Origin: Viscum album
Lineage: Eukaryota; Streptophyta; Magnoliopsida; Santalales; Viscaceae
Length of the DNA: 64,000 nt
Assembly: GCA_963277665.1 (NCBI GenBank)
Contig: OY728120.1
Location: forward strand, 944,991,195-945,055,194
Direction: 5' to 3'
Position 1 is the first letter of the stretch, and the number at the start of each line of letters is the position of its first letter. This document shows positions 11,501-22,309 of this stretch, one piece after another. A model generated the notes under the pieces. That model had not been told where the DNA came from. It saw nothing but the letters and a program-made list of their open reading frames with translations, and ran no database searches. A program made the translations under genes and the position numbers.

Positions 11501-12616
11501 TCATTCCACCACATCGTTGTCATATTCAACATTGCCAATAGTGATCGCATGTGATTTCCCTTTGTCCTTTGCCTTCAGTGGTTGCTCATGTTGATCATCA
11601 CTAACCCTTGGATTAGGGCAATTATTAGCATAATGCCCCATTTCCTTGCACTTGAAGCATTGAAGTGTTGGCGGTGCGTTCTCTGCAGTGTTTGCTTTAT
11701 TCACATCATTAGAAACCCTTTTTCCATTACTTCGACACTCAGCTGCTCGATGACCTTCTTTTCCACACTTAAAACATTTTCTAGTCCCTTTAAGACAATC
11801 TCCACCATGCTTCTTTCCACACTTTGTGCATAAGGAAACATTCATCTTCTTTTCACCATTATTCTGAGATTTCTCCTTAAACTCCATCTTTCGTTTCTTG
11901 TCAAAACCATGAGATGGATATGTAACACCAACTTCCATTTCTACCTTGATAGTACAACGCACAATTTCTTCATAGCTACTGAAGTCTCTTATAGCTAATG
12001 CCCTTCGAAGACTTGGTTTTAAGCCACTGAAAAATCGATCAACTTTACTTTCAGGTTGGATGATAATTCCAGAAGCATACCTTGCAAATCTTGTAAAATT
12101 TGCTTCATAGGTACCAACAGATTCATCGTCCCTTTGCTTCAGTTCAAGAAACTCTTTCTCCATCTTTGTTCGAAGAATACGAGGGAAGTACTTACTGAAA
12201 AACAAGTTCTTGAAATCGTCCCATTCCATGGACTCAATTTCATCTCTTGGCCTCGTATTCTTGATAAGATTCCACCATTGATCAGCTTCACCTTCCAAAT
12301 GATATACTGCTAAGATGACTTTATCATGTTCAGAACATTGAAGAACTGAAAATATCTTTTCAGTAGTACTGATCCATTGTTCAGCCACAAGTGGATCAGA
12401 AGACCCACTGAAAGAAGGTGGACGTTGCCTCATGAAGGACTCAATAGAATATTGTTCCCTTCTCTGCTCATTTGGAAGTCCAGAATGATTCATAGCTTGT
12501 GTAAGTATAGCAATAAGATTTTGCACTCCATCTCCCATAACATTTGTTTGTTCAGGAGGGCAATCATTGCATTGTCCATTGCATTGATCAACACGGTTCC
12601 TTCGGGTTCCATCCAT
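11501..12616 (-). CDS. gag: Intact gag polyprotein of element A
   Basis: This open frame encodes 371 residues, starting at ATG 12616 and ending in TAA, and is the only intact retroelement gene in the window. Residues about 60-205 match a Ty3/gypsy retrotransposon gag (capsid) domain, with RQRPPSFSGSSDP, AEQW, WWNLIKN, WDDFKNLFFSKYFPR, EFLELKQ and YEANFTR. The basic C-terminal part holds three zinc knuckles: CTKCGKKHGGDC (CX2CX3HX3C), then CFKCGKEGHRAAEC and CFKCKEMGHYANNC (both CX2CX4HX4C), which bind RNA in this family. The protein would assemble the cytoplasmic particle. It has no pol downstream. The N-terminus and the RQRPP region resemble gag of element B at 42891-43409, a candidate relative of its autonomous helper. 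Confidence 0.93.
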   Translation of the reverse strand: MDGTRRNRVDQCNGQCNDCPPEQTNVMGDGVQNLIAILTQAMNHSGLPNEQRREQYSIESFMRQRPPSFSGSSDPLVAEQWISTTEKIFSVLQCSEHDKVILAVYHLEGEADQWWNLIKNTRPRDEIESMEWDDFKNLFFSKYFPRILRTKMEKEFLELKQRDDESVGTYEANFTRFARYASGIIIQPESKVDRFFSGLKPSLRRALAIRDFSSYEEIVRCTIKVEMEVGVTYPSHGFDKKRKMEFKEKSQNNGEKKMNVSLCTKCGKKHGGDCLKGTRKCFKCGKEGHRAAECRSNGKRVSNDVNKANTAENAPPTLQCFKCKEMGHYANNCPNPRVSDDQHEQPLKAKDKGKSHAITIGNVEYDNDVVE

Positions 12617-12862
12617 CGTCTAAAACCCAAAAAGAATAGTGTGAGAGGCAAAAATCATGCTAGGGAAAACAACATAATAAAGGGGGAGTACCTTCAATAT
12701 CCAACATCTTAGGTTTAATTCTATGATCGTTAGCGTAATTCTATTACTATAACCTATACGTATACTTATCCCTAGGGACATCCCTAGACATACCTTAGAA
12801 ATATCTCTAGGGATCTCACTAACGTTTTCGCATCCTAGTTTCCAAAGGTTGACTAAACCTTT

Positions 12863-12874
12863 CCTCTGATACCA
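12863..12874 (-). other. Primer-binding site, copy 2
   Basis: The minus strand reads TGGTATCAGAGG, which fits priming by initiator Met-tRNA, the common primer of plant Ty3/gypsy elements. It lies two bases past the LTR end GTTATA. Confidence 0.87.
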
Positions 12875-14491
12875 ACTATAACGACCCTAAGCTTATCGTA
12901 CATGGACATTACATTACTTTTGCGGAATACTTAGTACATAACAAAAACACACACACAAGGATCGTAATAGTTTAGTGTCTTTGGAAACTCGGAACGTAAT
13001 TTTCTAATCGTGGTGAAAGATCTTCAATATCTCCCATAAAGATCTTCCCTTTTTTTTTACCTAAAAACATTTCTTTATATCCTGGGGAAAAGAAAACATA
13101 AAAGGGTGAGCTCAAATGCTCAGTAAGGGTAAACAAAAGAAATATCAATCACATCATATACATAAGAACATAGCTTTTGGAAATCTTAACCTGCAAAAGA
13201 GCTCATAATATCATAACATGGGATAAATCATAGAAGTGAAAATGAGATCCCCATAATCATAACATGAAACTTGAAACTTTGTGGCATGCACACATAATCA
13301 TGGAAAATCTTTTCTTGTTAGTCATGACTCATTGCCAAGACTATCTTAGTGGACAAAGTCCCTTTCTGAACCGAGTTCACTCCTCGTTTCAGTCCTGTAT
13401 CACTGAACCGAAATAACCTTCCGTTCCAGCCATGTCTATCTCATGAGATATAAAATCTTTACCCAATGCATTGGAGGGAGATATAGGTCCCACCCATCTT
13501 ATAATTAATCCTTTCTTATGTGTGCCACATAATCATAAATCATACATCATTGCATAACCCATGTAATAAAAATGGGATTCTTGAAACATCATGACATCAT
13601 AAATCAATTCATATAAGATAAAGGAATTCATAAACATAATTCCATCACAACATAGTCAAATAAATGTAAAAATATGGATAGAAACAGAACCCTTTATTAT
13701 CTTAGATGGAAAATAATTTTGATAAAACACTTGAATTGAATTCTTGAGGAAAATATCCTTTCTTCTTCAAAATCAATTTCTTTTCACAAAACATCATGCA
13801 ATTTTAAAAGAAAGAGATTTTATTGAAAATAGTCATGAAATATTATAGAGGAAGCTTCATGAAAATAAGGCTTTATAAAACAGTAGAAATCCGTTCGTGC
13901 CGTATAAGTTAAAAAAACATTCTTCGTACTTTTGTCGGAAAAGTCAAAAAGTACCTCGTACGAAAAACGACAAAAGATTACTTTCATACGTATTACTAAA
14001 AACTCACCGAAGGGTAAAAATGGATTTAAACAATTTTAGGTGGATGGAAATAATATTACATATTGAGTAAACATGGATGTGGATGATAAAATACACCCCA
14101 GTAAATACTTACGAATAAACAATCTCGGATAAAAATGAGATTGTGATATTTCCCTTACCTTAGGTCCGACTTGCTTTGTAAGTGTCCGAACCTCCTGTAT
14201 AATGATTTAAATCATGTTATTGACTTATTACAGAATCATATTCATTGTTATGATATCATATATGGTTCACTTATGACATTATATTACCCGTTCTTTTGTA
14301 AATTCCATGTTAAAGAAGCGTTTTGGGTAAAATCGTTTCATTTATCGTAGGTGTTTTGACTTGTTGTTCTTGACATCATTATTACTTATATCATGATTTA
14401 CTCACTTCCAGCATATAGAATATGATTTATATATCATATATATTCAGTATATATATATATATAATAGGTAGATAAATAAAATGAAAAACAC

Positions 14492-14922
14492 CGTTCATGG
14501 AGACGGTAGTCCGTACGTACGCATGAACGCTGTTTTCCTTTCCTTATTGTCTTGAAATGGAAGTAAGTAGATGACATACATATGTACATATATAAATAAA
14601 TCCAGTAGCTTTATAATGTCATATATTTCATTATTATTTCTTATATATACATTATAATCATTCTTAAATGGTTAACATGGAGAATGAATCTCATCGCGTC
14701 GTGGAGACGGTAGTCCGTACGTACGCACGAGCGATGATATCATTTCTATAAATATTGAATTGGAGTGGAGTGGATCATAAAATATATCAGAATCAATAGG
14801 ATTTTGTAATAACTATGTATAGTTATTCTTCACACCATTATACCCATCCATGTAAGGTGGTGGTGGAAAATAGATTACACCACGGCGTGGAGACGGTATT
14901 CCGTACGTACGCACGCGCGGTG
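14492..14922 (-). repeat. Three compound hairpins in LTR copy 3
   Basis: Hairpins lie at 14492-14529, 14692-14736 and 14878-14922. They are base-for-base the same as those in copies 1 and 2, although the sequence between them has changed at several positions (for example around 14585-14600 and 14760-14770). Confidence 0.8.
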
Positions 14923-15257
14923 ATTTCTTTTTCCATAGGATGGATAGATGGTCAAATAGGGTTGTTTCATACTTATAATAACATATCAGTATATGAGTGA
15001 TAATGATGTTATTACTTCATAATGAAACAACCTAAGAAGAAGAAGTGGAAGAAGAAATAAAGATGAAAGAATTGGTAACGGTAATTACCTCTTCTTTGAA
15101 GTGCCTCTTTGAGACCTCCTCTTAGGGCACTAAAATTGGTCTTTGAGGAAGACCAGAACCTCTAGGATGTTTCTAGGGAAGTGGAGAAGAGATTTTGTCA
15201 GGGGTTGGCCGAGCTTGAGTGCTCAAATTGGTGTGAGGAGGAGGGGGAGGAGGTGTC

Positions 15258-15265
15258 CTTTTATA
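15258..15265 (-). promoter_or_regulatory. TATA box of LTR copy 3
   Basis: The minus strand reads TATAAAAG in the conserved context. This outer LTR would drive a transcript through gag copy 2. Confidence 0.65.
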
Positions 15266-17095
15266 AGGGAGGAGAGGGGCACCTTAGGAATATCTCAAAA
15301 TATTATTTTATATTAAAGTCAAAATCGGTTTATAATGGTTCCAAAGGGTCTTATTTAAAAGATAAAGTGGGGATGGGTCGAAATCATATCAACCAATAGG
15401 ATTTAGACATGTTTAGGTTATTATTTTAACCTTATCAATTAGATTTAACTCTAAGTTAAATAATTTAACTTTTACCGTGTCTTTTTGTTTTCTTTCACTA
15501 TATGGTTAATACACTTACTATAACATGTCAAACGAACCCCAAATTGTTTATTATTAAAATATATATCCTTATCTAAGTCATTTGGTCGAACCTTATATTT
15601 TTAGAAATAAATTAACAATTAATAATATAATATTTGATTTAAAAACTATTTTGTGTCAATTTTGACACTATTTGATATATGATTTTTGTGAAAGTCATAA
15701 CAGAATTATATGTTCGAACCAAGTTGATTAAATCAACACTAATATATCATAGTAACCTAGAAAATTAGTGGAATTCATAAAAAGTCTCAAATTACATTTA
15801 TTTTGGTGTTTATAACATCAATTATGTCAATATTTCATTAATAAGATAATTACTGCATCATCATTGTGTCATAAATAAATTAAATTATTTGATGTCTAAA
15901 AATTACAAATAAAATACCATCATGTAGTAAATCTTTTTATCTTTCTAATGAATATTTACAATCGAATTTATCTTATGTATAACCCCATATTAAAAATGAT
16001 TTACTTATTAAACTTTGATTTTAACTATTTTAACCCCTCTTTAAATAAATTAATAATAAATGTCCTAATCTAATCCAAGTGGGCCTAAATGGTCATATTT
16101 TATTCCTATGTTTGTTTTTGGTCGAATTACACTTGTCCAATAGAATTAGGACATGTGTTAGGGTAATATTAATATCATATTTACCCTTAGTTACCCTATT
16201 TACTATTAACCGCGGTAAAAAAAAGTAAAAAGTTACTATTCACCAAAAATTATTTTCATCTCATTGAACCACATTTTACTTACTGACATCAACCGTGTCT
16301 CTCGGATTTTTGAAATTCCATTCACAGAAGCGGTAAAATTAAGTTTTATGAAAAATTCAGTTTTTTTAACTACCACTTAGTAGTTTCACTATTCATCAAA
16401 AATTGATGTTTTTCAGAACAGTGCCAAAATTTCATCCCAAGCTATATTTCATATTCCGAAAAAATGAAGTCTATTTTACCAAATTCATTACATAAAAGTT
16501 GCATTAATTAATTTTATAATTAAATCCCACTGTTAAAACAAATAGCGTGTTTTTAAGAAACAATATCTATCAAAAGATTGACACTTGTTTATGTCTAGTT
16601 TAAATGTGAAATTACATCCAATGACCAACATTGTATTAAATTGTAAAAATATATTCTAAATATACTTTAAAACCACTCAAATTAATTATTTATCACTATT
16701 AATTATTTCGATTAAAAAAGTTGTTTTTAATTATAATTTAGTAATTTTCACTATTCATCAGAATATGAAAGTTATCCGAAAAGTACCAAAATTTCACCTT
16801 AGGCTAAATTCGATACTCCGAATCCAAAAATGAAGTCCATTTTAAAATTTCTAAAATTTAAAAAGTGGTTATTACTATTCATAACGGCTAGTTTTAATAA
16901 TATTTTAATAGCATATCATTGTTTCGTAAAACTCAGTATTACGTACCACACACGCTATCGAGGAAGGTTGTGATTGCGTGTAATGCAAGGCAAGTCAAGG
17001 ATGCGTGTTGTGCAAGCTCCTTTTGGTGTAGCGTACAACACAAGACATTAGTGAAATAAAAAAGAATATTTTTCATAAAATCTCGGGCTGTTACA

Positions 17096-18288
17096 GTGAT
17101 GATATCTTAAAATATTTGTAATGCATTCCATAAGTTGTTTTCCAAGAAATATATCCTTTTCTAGATTCTACAAGTTAATAAAGGAAGTGGAAAATATGTT
17201 CCCAATGGTTGTTCTCCTAAAATGTTCATGATGTGTATTAAATTAACCTTCTCATGGTTCATGATAAAGAGTCCTAACTACACACATGGGTTGACACTCT
17301 TATGAGATATGATTTAGTTGATCATGTACTCTTTATAAACCTCTATGAATAATTGATATCCTATACGTGTTTTTAGATTGGGATGATAAGTATACGATAA
17401 TCCAATATAATGTAATCTTGGAATTATATAGGTTAAACTAATAGAATTATATGGTAATGTGATTATGTTAAAGGGTGAAACATTTTAAGGTGTAATCTCT
17501 TCTAGGTTACTTATTATGATAGCACCCTCTGATGTTAACTATTCATCACCCATGTTAACCCATTTTTGTTTTAGAGAGTTATGGAAATATAAGGTACTAA
17601 ATTATCAACGGGTTTGATGGACAATGAAAACAAATACCTAATGAATAACCAAATGCAATGGGGTTTAGACTATGAAACCTAGTGATAATTCACACCAAAC
17701 TCTCACAAGAAATGAAAAACATTGAAAATCATGTCGAGATCCCAAATTCACCAAGAAGAGAGTATATTTTAATTGAATCTTTCATATAAAAATACCAACA
17801 CGTTCAGTGGATATTTTAATATAATTATTTTTTTAATGGATCAATGAAATGAAAAAATATATTTTTGAATTCTCTATTGATTGAAAGAAGAGAATTTTGT
17901 TTTTCATATCTTTCGGTTGGAAGGAGAGTCCAACCAAAGGTGGGATTTGATTAAGAATTCACTGAAGAAGGATGAAGTGAAACCAATGGTTTGGTAAGAG
18001 TTCATCAAAGAGTTATTCACCATGTATTTTACTGGGAATATCCCAAAAATATTTCATAGGGAATTCATAGAGTTGAAACTAATGTATAATGAATCATGAG
18101 GCAATTATGAAGTGAACTTGAATAAAACTATAGAGGTATTCCTCCATCATTATTACGGATCATGAGAGTGAGATAAAAATATTCATTTATGGTCTTAAAT
18201 AATTTAACACCCCAATATTCTGAACATAAATTTAATATTGTATGCATGAAAACATAGTCTCAAAAGGCCCCATTTTTTTATGACCTAG
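17096..18288 (+). pseudogene. Decayed Ty3/gypsy gag relic and flanking DNA
   Basis: This stretch lies between the array and the CACTA end. From about 17620 the plus strand has a weak gag-like reading starting with an ATG near 17619. Around 17935-18210 it shows the capsid pattern W-D-LIKNSLKKDEV, then EFIKELF-MYF and REFIELK, with stops and shifts. This matches the order in gag of elements A and B (WW-LIKN, W-F, KYFPR, EF-L), so it is an old, heavily mutated relative. No LTR boundaries or pol were found with it. In 17096-17600 I see no recognisable feature. Confidence 0.5.
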
Positions 18289-18490
18289 AACTACCACAAA
18301 TCAGGCTCTTATTAGAGCTAAAAAAGGCCTTTATCAGTGCTAAAAAAGCACTGATAATAGATCTACAATTATAGGGGGTCACCTTTATCAGTGTTTATAA
18401 AGTCCCCATTTATCTATACATCAAATAGCACTGATGAAGTACCCATTTATCGGTGCTTCAAATATCACTGATAAAGGCTTCCCCACCTAG
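18289..18490. repeat. CACTA terminal and subterminal repeats
   Basis: After the degenerate terminus, motifs of the type TTATCAGTGC or its complement GCACTGATAA occur near 18307 (degenerate), 18331, 18346, 18386, 18428, 18450 and 18466, in both orientations. The pair at 18330-18357 can form a hairpin. Such short subterminal repeats are where CACTA accessory proteins bind in studied plant elements; binding here is inferred. The opposite end is not in the window, so the 3-bp target duplication cannot be tested. Confidence 0.7.
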
Positions 18491-18605
18491 GTGTGTTGTT
18501 TATATGACAACACACCTATGGAACCTGCAAAAAATAATAAGTAACAAACCAGAAAAAATAACCTGTAAAAACAATAAAAACCCTTCTAAAAAATAACAAC
18601 CCATA

Positions 18606-21600
18606 TGTAACACCCCATTCTTCCATGATACATTTCCCTTTCAATAATTCAATAGCCTGCGTTGTACAGAACTTCAAAATTATAACACATCCTGACCAAT
18701 CAAACTAGCCATTATGAAAAGTAATATCCACTTTTTGAAATTGTACCAATTTTATCATTAAAAATGGACATAATTTTTGGGTTGAAAATATTGAAATTAT
18801 CATAGGTTGAAATTTGGGTATTTTTATGAAAACATTTAGTTTTTGATGAATAGTGAAAAATACTAAATTCTAATTAAAAACAACGTTTTTAATCAAAATA
18901 ATTTATAGTGATAAATTATACTATTGAGTGGGTTTTATGTATAATTAGATTATATTTTTACCATTTAATTCAATTTAGGCTATTGGACGTAATTTCACAT
19001 ATAAACTGGACATAATATTGTGTCAATATTTTGATAGTTATTATTTCTTAAAAACGCGTTTTTTGTTTTGACAACGGGAATTTATTTTAAATTAATTTCT
19101 TCCACTTCTATGTTTTGAATGTAGAAAAATGAATTCCATATTTAAAATCATTAGGTCCAAATTTTGTAAATAAGTACCTTTTATTTTTAGACATTTTGAA
19201 TAATTATTTCGGTAAATATTTTATTTACAATGGTTAAAGGGTAAATCTAGTAAATAAGGGTAAATAAATAATGTCATAATAATATTAAATTACCCTAACA
19301 TGTGTCTTAACCCTTTTGGATGATACATTTCCAACCATGGTATTCCTTGGGTCTATTTTGGGACCCCATGGAGCCACTTTTAAGTGATAATGACACTTTA
19401 TATTAATTAAGTTAATGTAAATACAAAAATGACATATGCATATATCTTTTAGTAAAGAAAAATTTATATACGGTAATATATCTTATCTCTTCGACTGTAA
19501 ATATTCATTAGAATTATTAAAATATTTCCTAAATAATTTTATTTTATTTATAATTTTTAGACATTAAATAATTAAATAAATTTATGACACAATGATGATG
19601 CATTATTTTCCTTATTAATGAAAGAATCAAATAAATGGTATTATAAATGTTAAAATAAGTATAATTTGAATGTTTTGATTCCATAAAAGTATTTTATAGG
19701 TTAATGTGACATGTTAGGATTGATTAAATTATTTTTTTAGGTAATAATGCTCTTAGGAATTTAAAAAAATAAAATAGCAAATAGTGTCAAAATTGACATA
19801 AAATAGTTTATAAAACAAATATTATATTATTAATTTATATTCTGTTTCAAAAAATCTATTGTTTGGACAAAATTCGTAAATGATATTATATATTTCATTA
19901 ATGAACCACTTTGGATTCTCTTGGAAGTTTATAGTAAGTTTATTAACCATATAATATAAAAATACAAAGAGACATGATAAATGTCAAACTATTTAACTAA
20001 GAGTTAAATCTATAAGATAAGGTTAATAGAGGGAACCAAACCAGACTAGAACCTATTGGTGGAGTTGTTTTCAACCCATCCCCACCTTATCCATTAAATA
20101 ATTTATTTTTTAGCCATTATAAACTGAACATGATTATATTATAAAATAATATTTCAATCTTTGCCAAAGGTGCGCCTCACCCCTCTTATAAAAGGCCACT
20201 TCCCCTTATCTCAAATTCACCCCTTCAAAGCTATTTGTCTCTTCCGACACCTACCCAAATATCCTCTCAACTATTGTCCATTCATCCTATAGGCCTTACT
20301 TTAGTCATAAATCCAACCTAAGAGCCCTTTTGATTAAATCAAACGGAAGAACCTGAAGAAGAGGTAAATATTTCATCACCTCTTTCAAGTTCCTTTCTTC
20401 TTCCACTTCTTATTTCTTTGTTGATTCCATTATAAAGGAAAACAAATCAGTTAACACTCAAAAAGATGATACTACTGAAATATCATTAACAAAGCAATAT
20501 TATAAGGTCATATATGATATCATATTAATATATATGGTTCTTGTATAATTTAATAACAATAATTTCACCATTATATAGGAGTTCAAACTACCCTCAACCA
20601 AGGAATATTACAAGGTAAGGGTTAATTCTACAACCTCATCATTATTCAAGGTTGTTTATATGTAATTATCTACTGGGTCCTCTTTATCATCCACGTTTGT
20701 ATTCTCCTAAAAATGTATTTCACCAAAAATTTACTAATTACTAGACTATGGGTTAAGGTCATTTATATCCTTATTGGAACTTATATGCTTTGAAAGGAAT
20801 CTTTCTGTCACTTTCCAAACAAGTTACTTTTTGACCTTTTCGACAAAATTACGATGAGAATGTTTTTTTAACTTATACGGGGGGTGTGGCTATATTCCAC
20901 AGTTATAACATCATAGAACCATCCCTTACTAGATTATAGTAATATTTTCAAAATAAATTTTTTTCCTTTATAATTATGTTACATTAAATTATTTAGAAAA
21001 AATAATGAGATATTTCTCTCCAACAGTTTGATTTCATCTATGTCAACATCCTTTAATGGATTTTAATTTTGAATGAACTTGATTTATTATGATACAAATA
21101 TTCCATTTTGTATGGAAGGTTTTGTGATATGTTTGATTGTGAATGTGTTATTTTCCTACCATTCATGGTTTATGGATAATGCATTGACATTTAATATGCT
21201 AGTTTTAATTAGAATGTTTATGTTATGTTTAAAACTTTTCATATGAGAAATGCATTGGACATAGTAAGTGATGGGTGCAGCCTACTACCACTCCTCGATG
21301 CATAGGTAGGTCTAATGAGACAAAATAGTGTCTTGGAACAAGGCATTGAAAAAATATTATTTGTATTCATGGCACAAGGCCTTGACTATGCGGTTATGAA
21401 GACTTGAATTATGTATTCCATCATTATAAAAGTGGCTATTGATATTTCATGAGATTATTCGACTAGTAGAATATCCACGTGAATAAGAAAATGGCATTAT
21501 TTGATTTTATCTTTTCCATTTTATGCTGAAGTTCAAGTTTAAAAGTCTTCTGTTTTAGTCTTATACTTTTCCTTGAATGTTTATGCTTATTTATAAAAGT

Positions 21601-21905
21601 TTCTGCTATATTGTTATCCTTAATGAGCATTTGATCTTACCCCTTTCTATATTTTATTTTTCCCAGTATGTGAAGAAGTATTTTATGACTCAGCTGTAGG
21701 GATTGTCTGAGGGGAAATGAGTGTGGTCAATAGAAATAATGTTGTTGTAGTTTTTCATTTAATAATGTATTGTAAAACTCATGAATCTATCTAGTATTTC
21801 TAAGGATACTAAACTGATCGGTCTTTTGGGACATGATTTCATTGTATCATGCCAATGATACATAATAATGCACCGACTCTAGGCTTCTTGGTCCGAGGCG
21901 TAACA
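18606..21905 (+). mobile_element. Solo LTR related to elements A and D
   Basis: A single 3300-bp LTR starts TGTAACACCCC and ends GGCGTAACA. It is flanked by a perfect 5-bp duplication CCATA (18601-18605 and 21906-21910). No internal domain, primer site or second LTR is present, so the element was probably reduced by LTR-LTR recombination. It shares blocks with the LTRs of A and D, including a block with TTGATGAATAGTGAAAA, the ACATGTC-TATTGGA region and, with D, CCCATGGAGCCACTTT. It does not show the compound hairpins. Numerous indels relative to A suggest greater age or a separate subfamily. Confidence 0.88.
20187..20194 (+). promoter_or_regulatory. TATA box of solo LTR
   Basis: TATAAAAG in the context CCCTCTTATAAAAGGCCAC corresponds to the box in LTRs of A and D, about 1.6 kb into the LTR. 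Confidence 0.6.
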
Positions 21906-21910
21906 CCATA

Positions 21911-22309
21911 GTATATAAGAATGAACAACATACACGATGCCCATGATGAAAAAACAAGTAGTGCACAAAAATGTTTGGAAAAAAAATTCTATATACATTT
22001 AATTGACATCATGAATAAAAAATATTCACTCATGGTATATTCCAAAATAACACTTCTTTATAAATTTTGAACAATGTTTTATAAAATTACATTTACAATT
22101 ATCAAACAAACATTTAAAAACATTAATGTTTTCACTTTTGATGTATGTTTTCCCCTCTAAAAGATGTCCTTTGATGGTAATTGTCACCAAAACAATCATC
22201 CCACATCATGAAAAAGGTTCCACCTATATATGAAAACAAATATTACATTATTAATACTATAAATAAATAAATTAAACATTAATATGAACAATACTTTAAA
22301 AATGTGATT
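21911..22309. other. CACTA sequence between solo LTR and satellite-like array
   Basis: This AT-rich stretch belongs to the CACTA element. I see no coding frame, no clear subterminal motif and no repeat in it. Confidence 0.4.

Larger units (their letters stand above)
10192..12876 (-). mobile_element. Element A internal domain, copy 2
   Basis: This is the second 2685-bp internal domain, same length as copy 1 and nearly identical. From right to left it holds the primer site (12863-12874), the leader, an intact gag (12616-11501), about 1.3 kb of non-coding sequence with the tRNA-like segment, and the polypurine tract. No enzyme gene is present, so movement would need reverse transcriptase and integrase in trans. 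Outside gag and the tRNA-like segment I see nothing coding. Confidence 0.87.
12877..17095 (-). mobile_element. LTR copy 3 of element A (outer 5' LTR)
   Basis: This complete 4219-bp LTR has the same length as copy 2 and the same ends (GTTATA at 12877, TGTAAC at 17095 in element sense). The flank to the right is GTGAT at 17096-17100. If this is a target duplication its partner is left of the window, so it cannot be tested here. Homology to the array stops abruptly at 17095, which fixes the boundary. Contents are as in copy 2. Confidence 0.93.

Noticed and set aside
1..17095. Assembly artefact producing a false tandem
   Set aside because: The copies differ at many scattered sites, including a gag stop and a primer-site mutation, so they are distinct sequences. 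Long reads would still be the decisive test.
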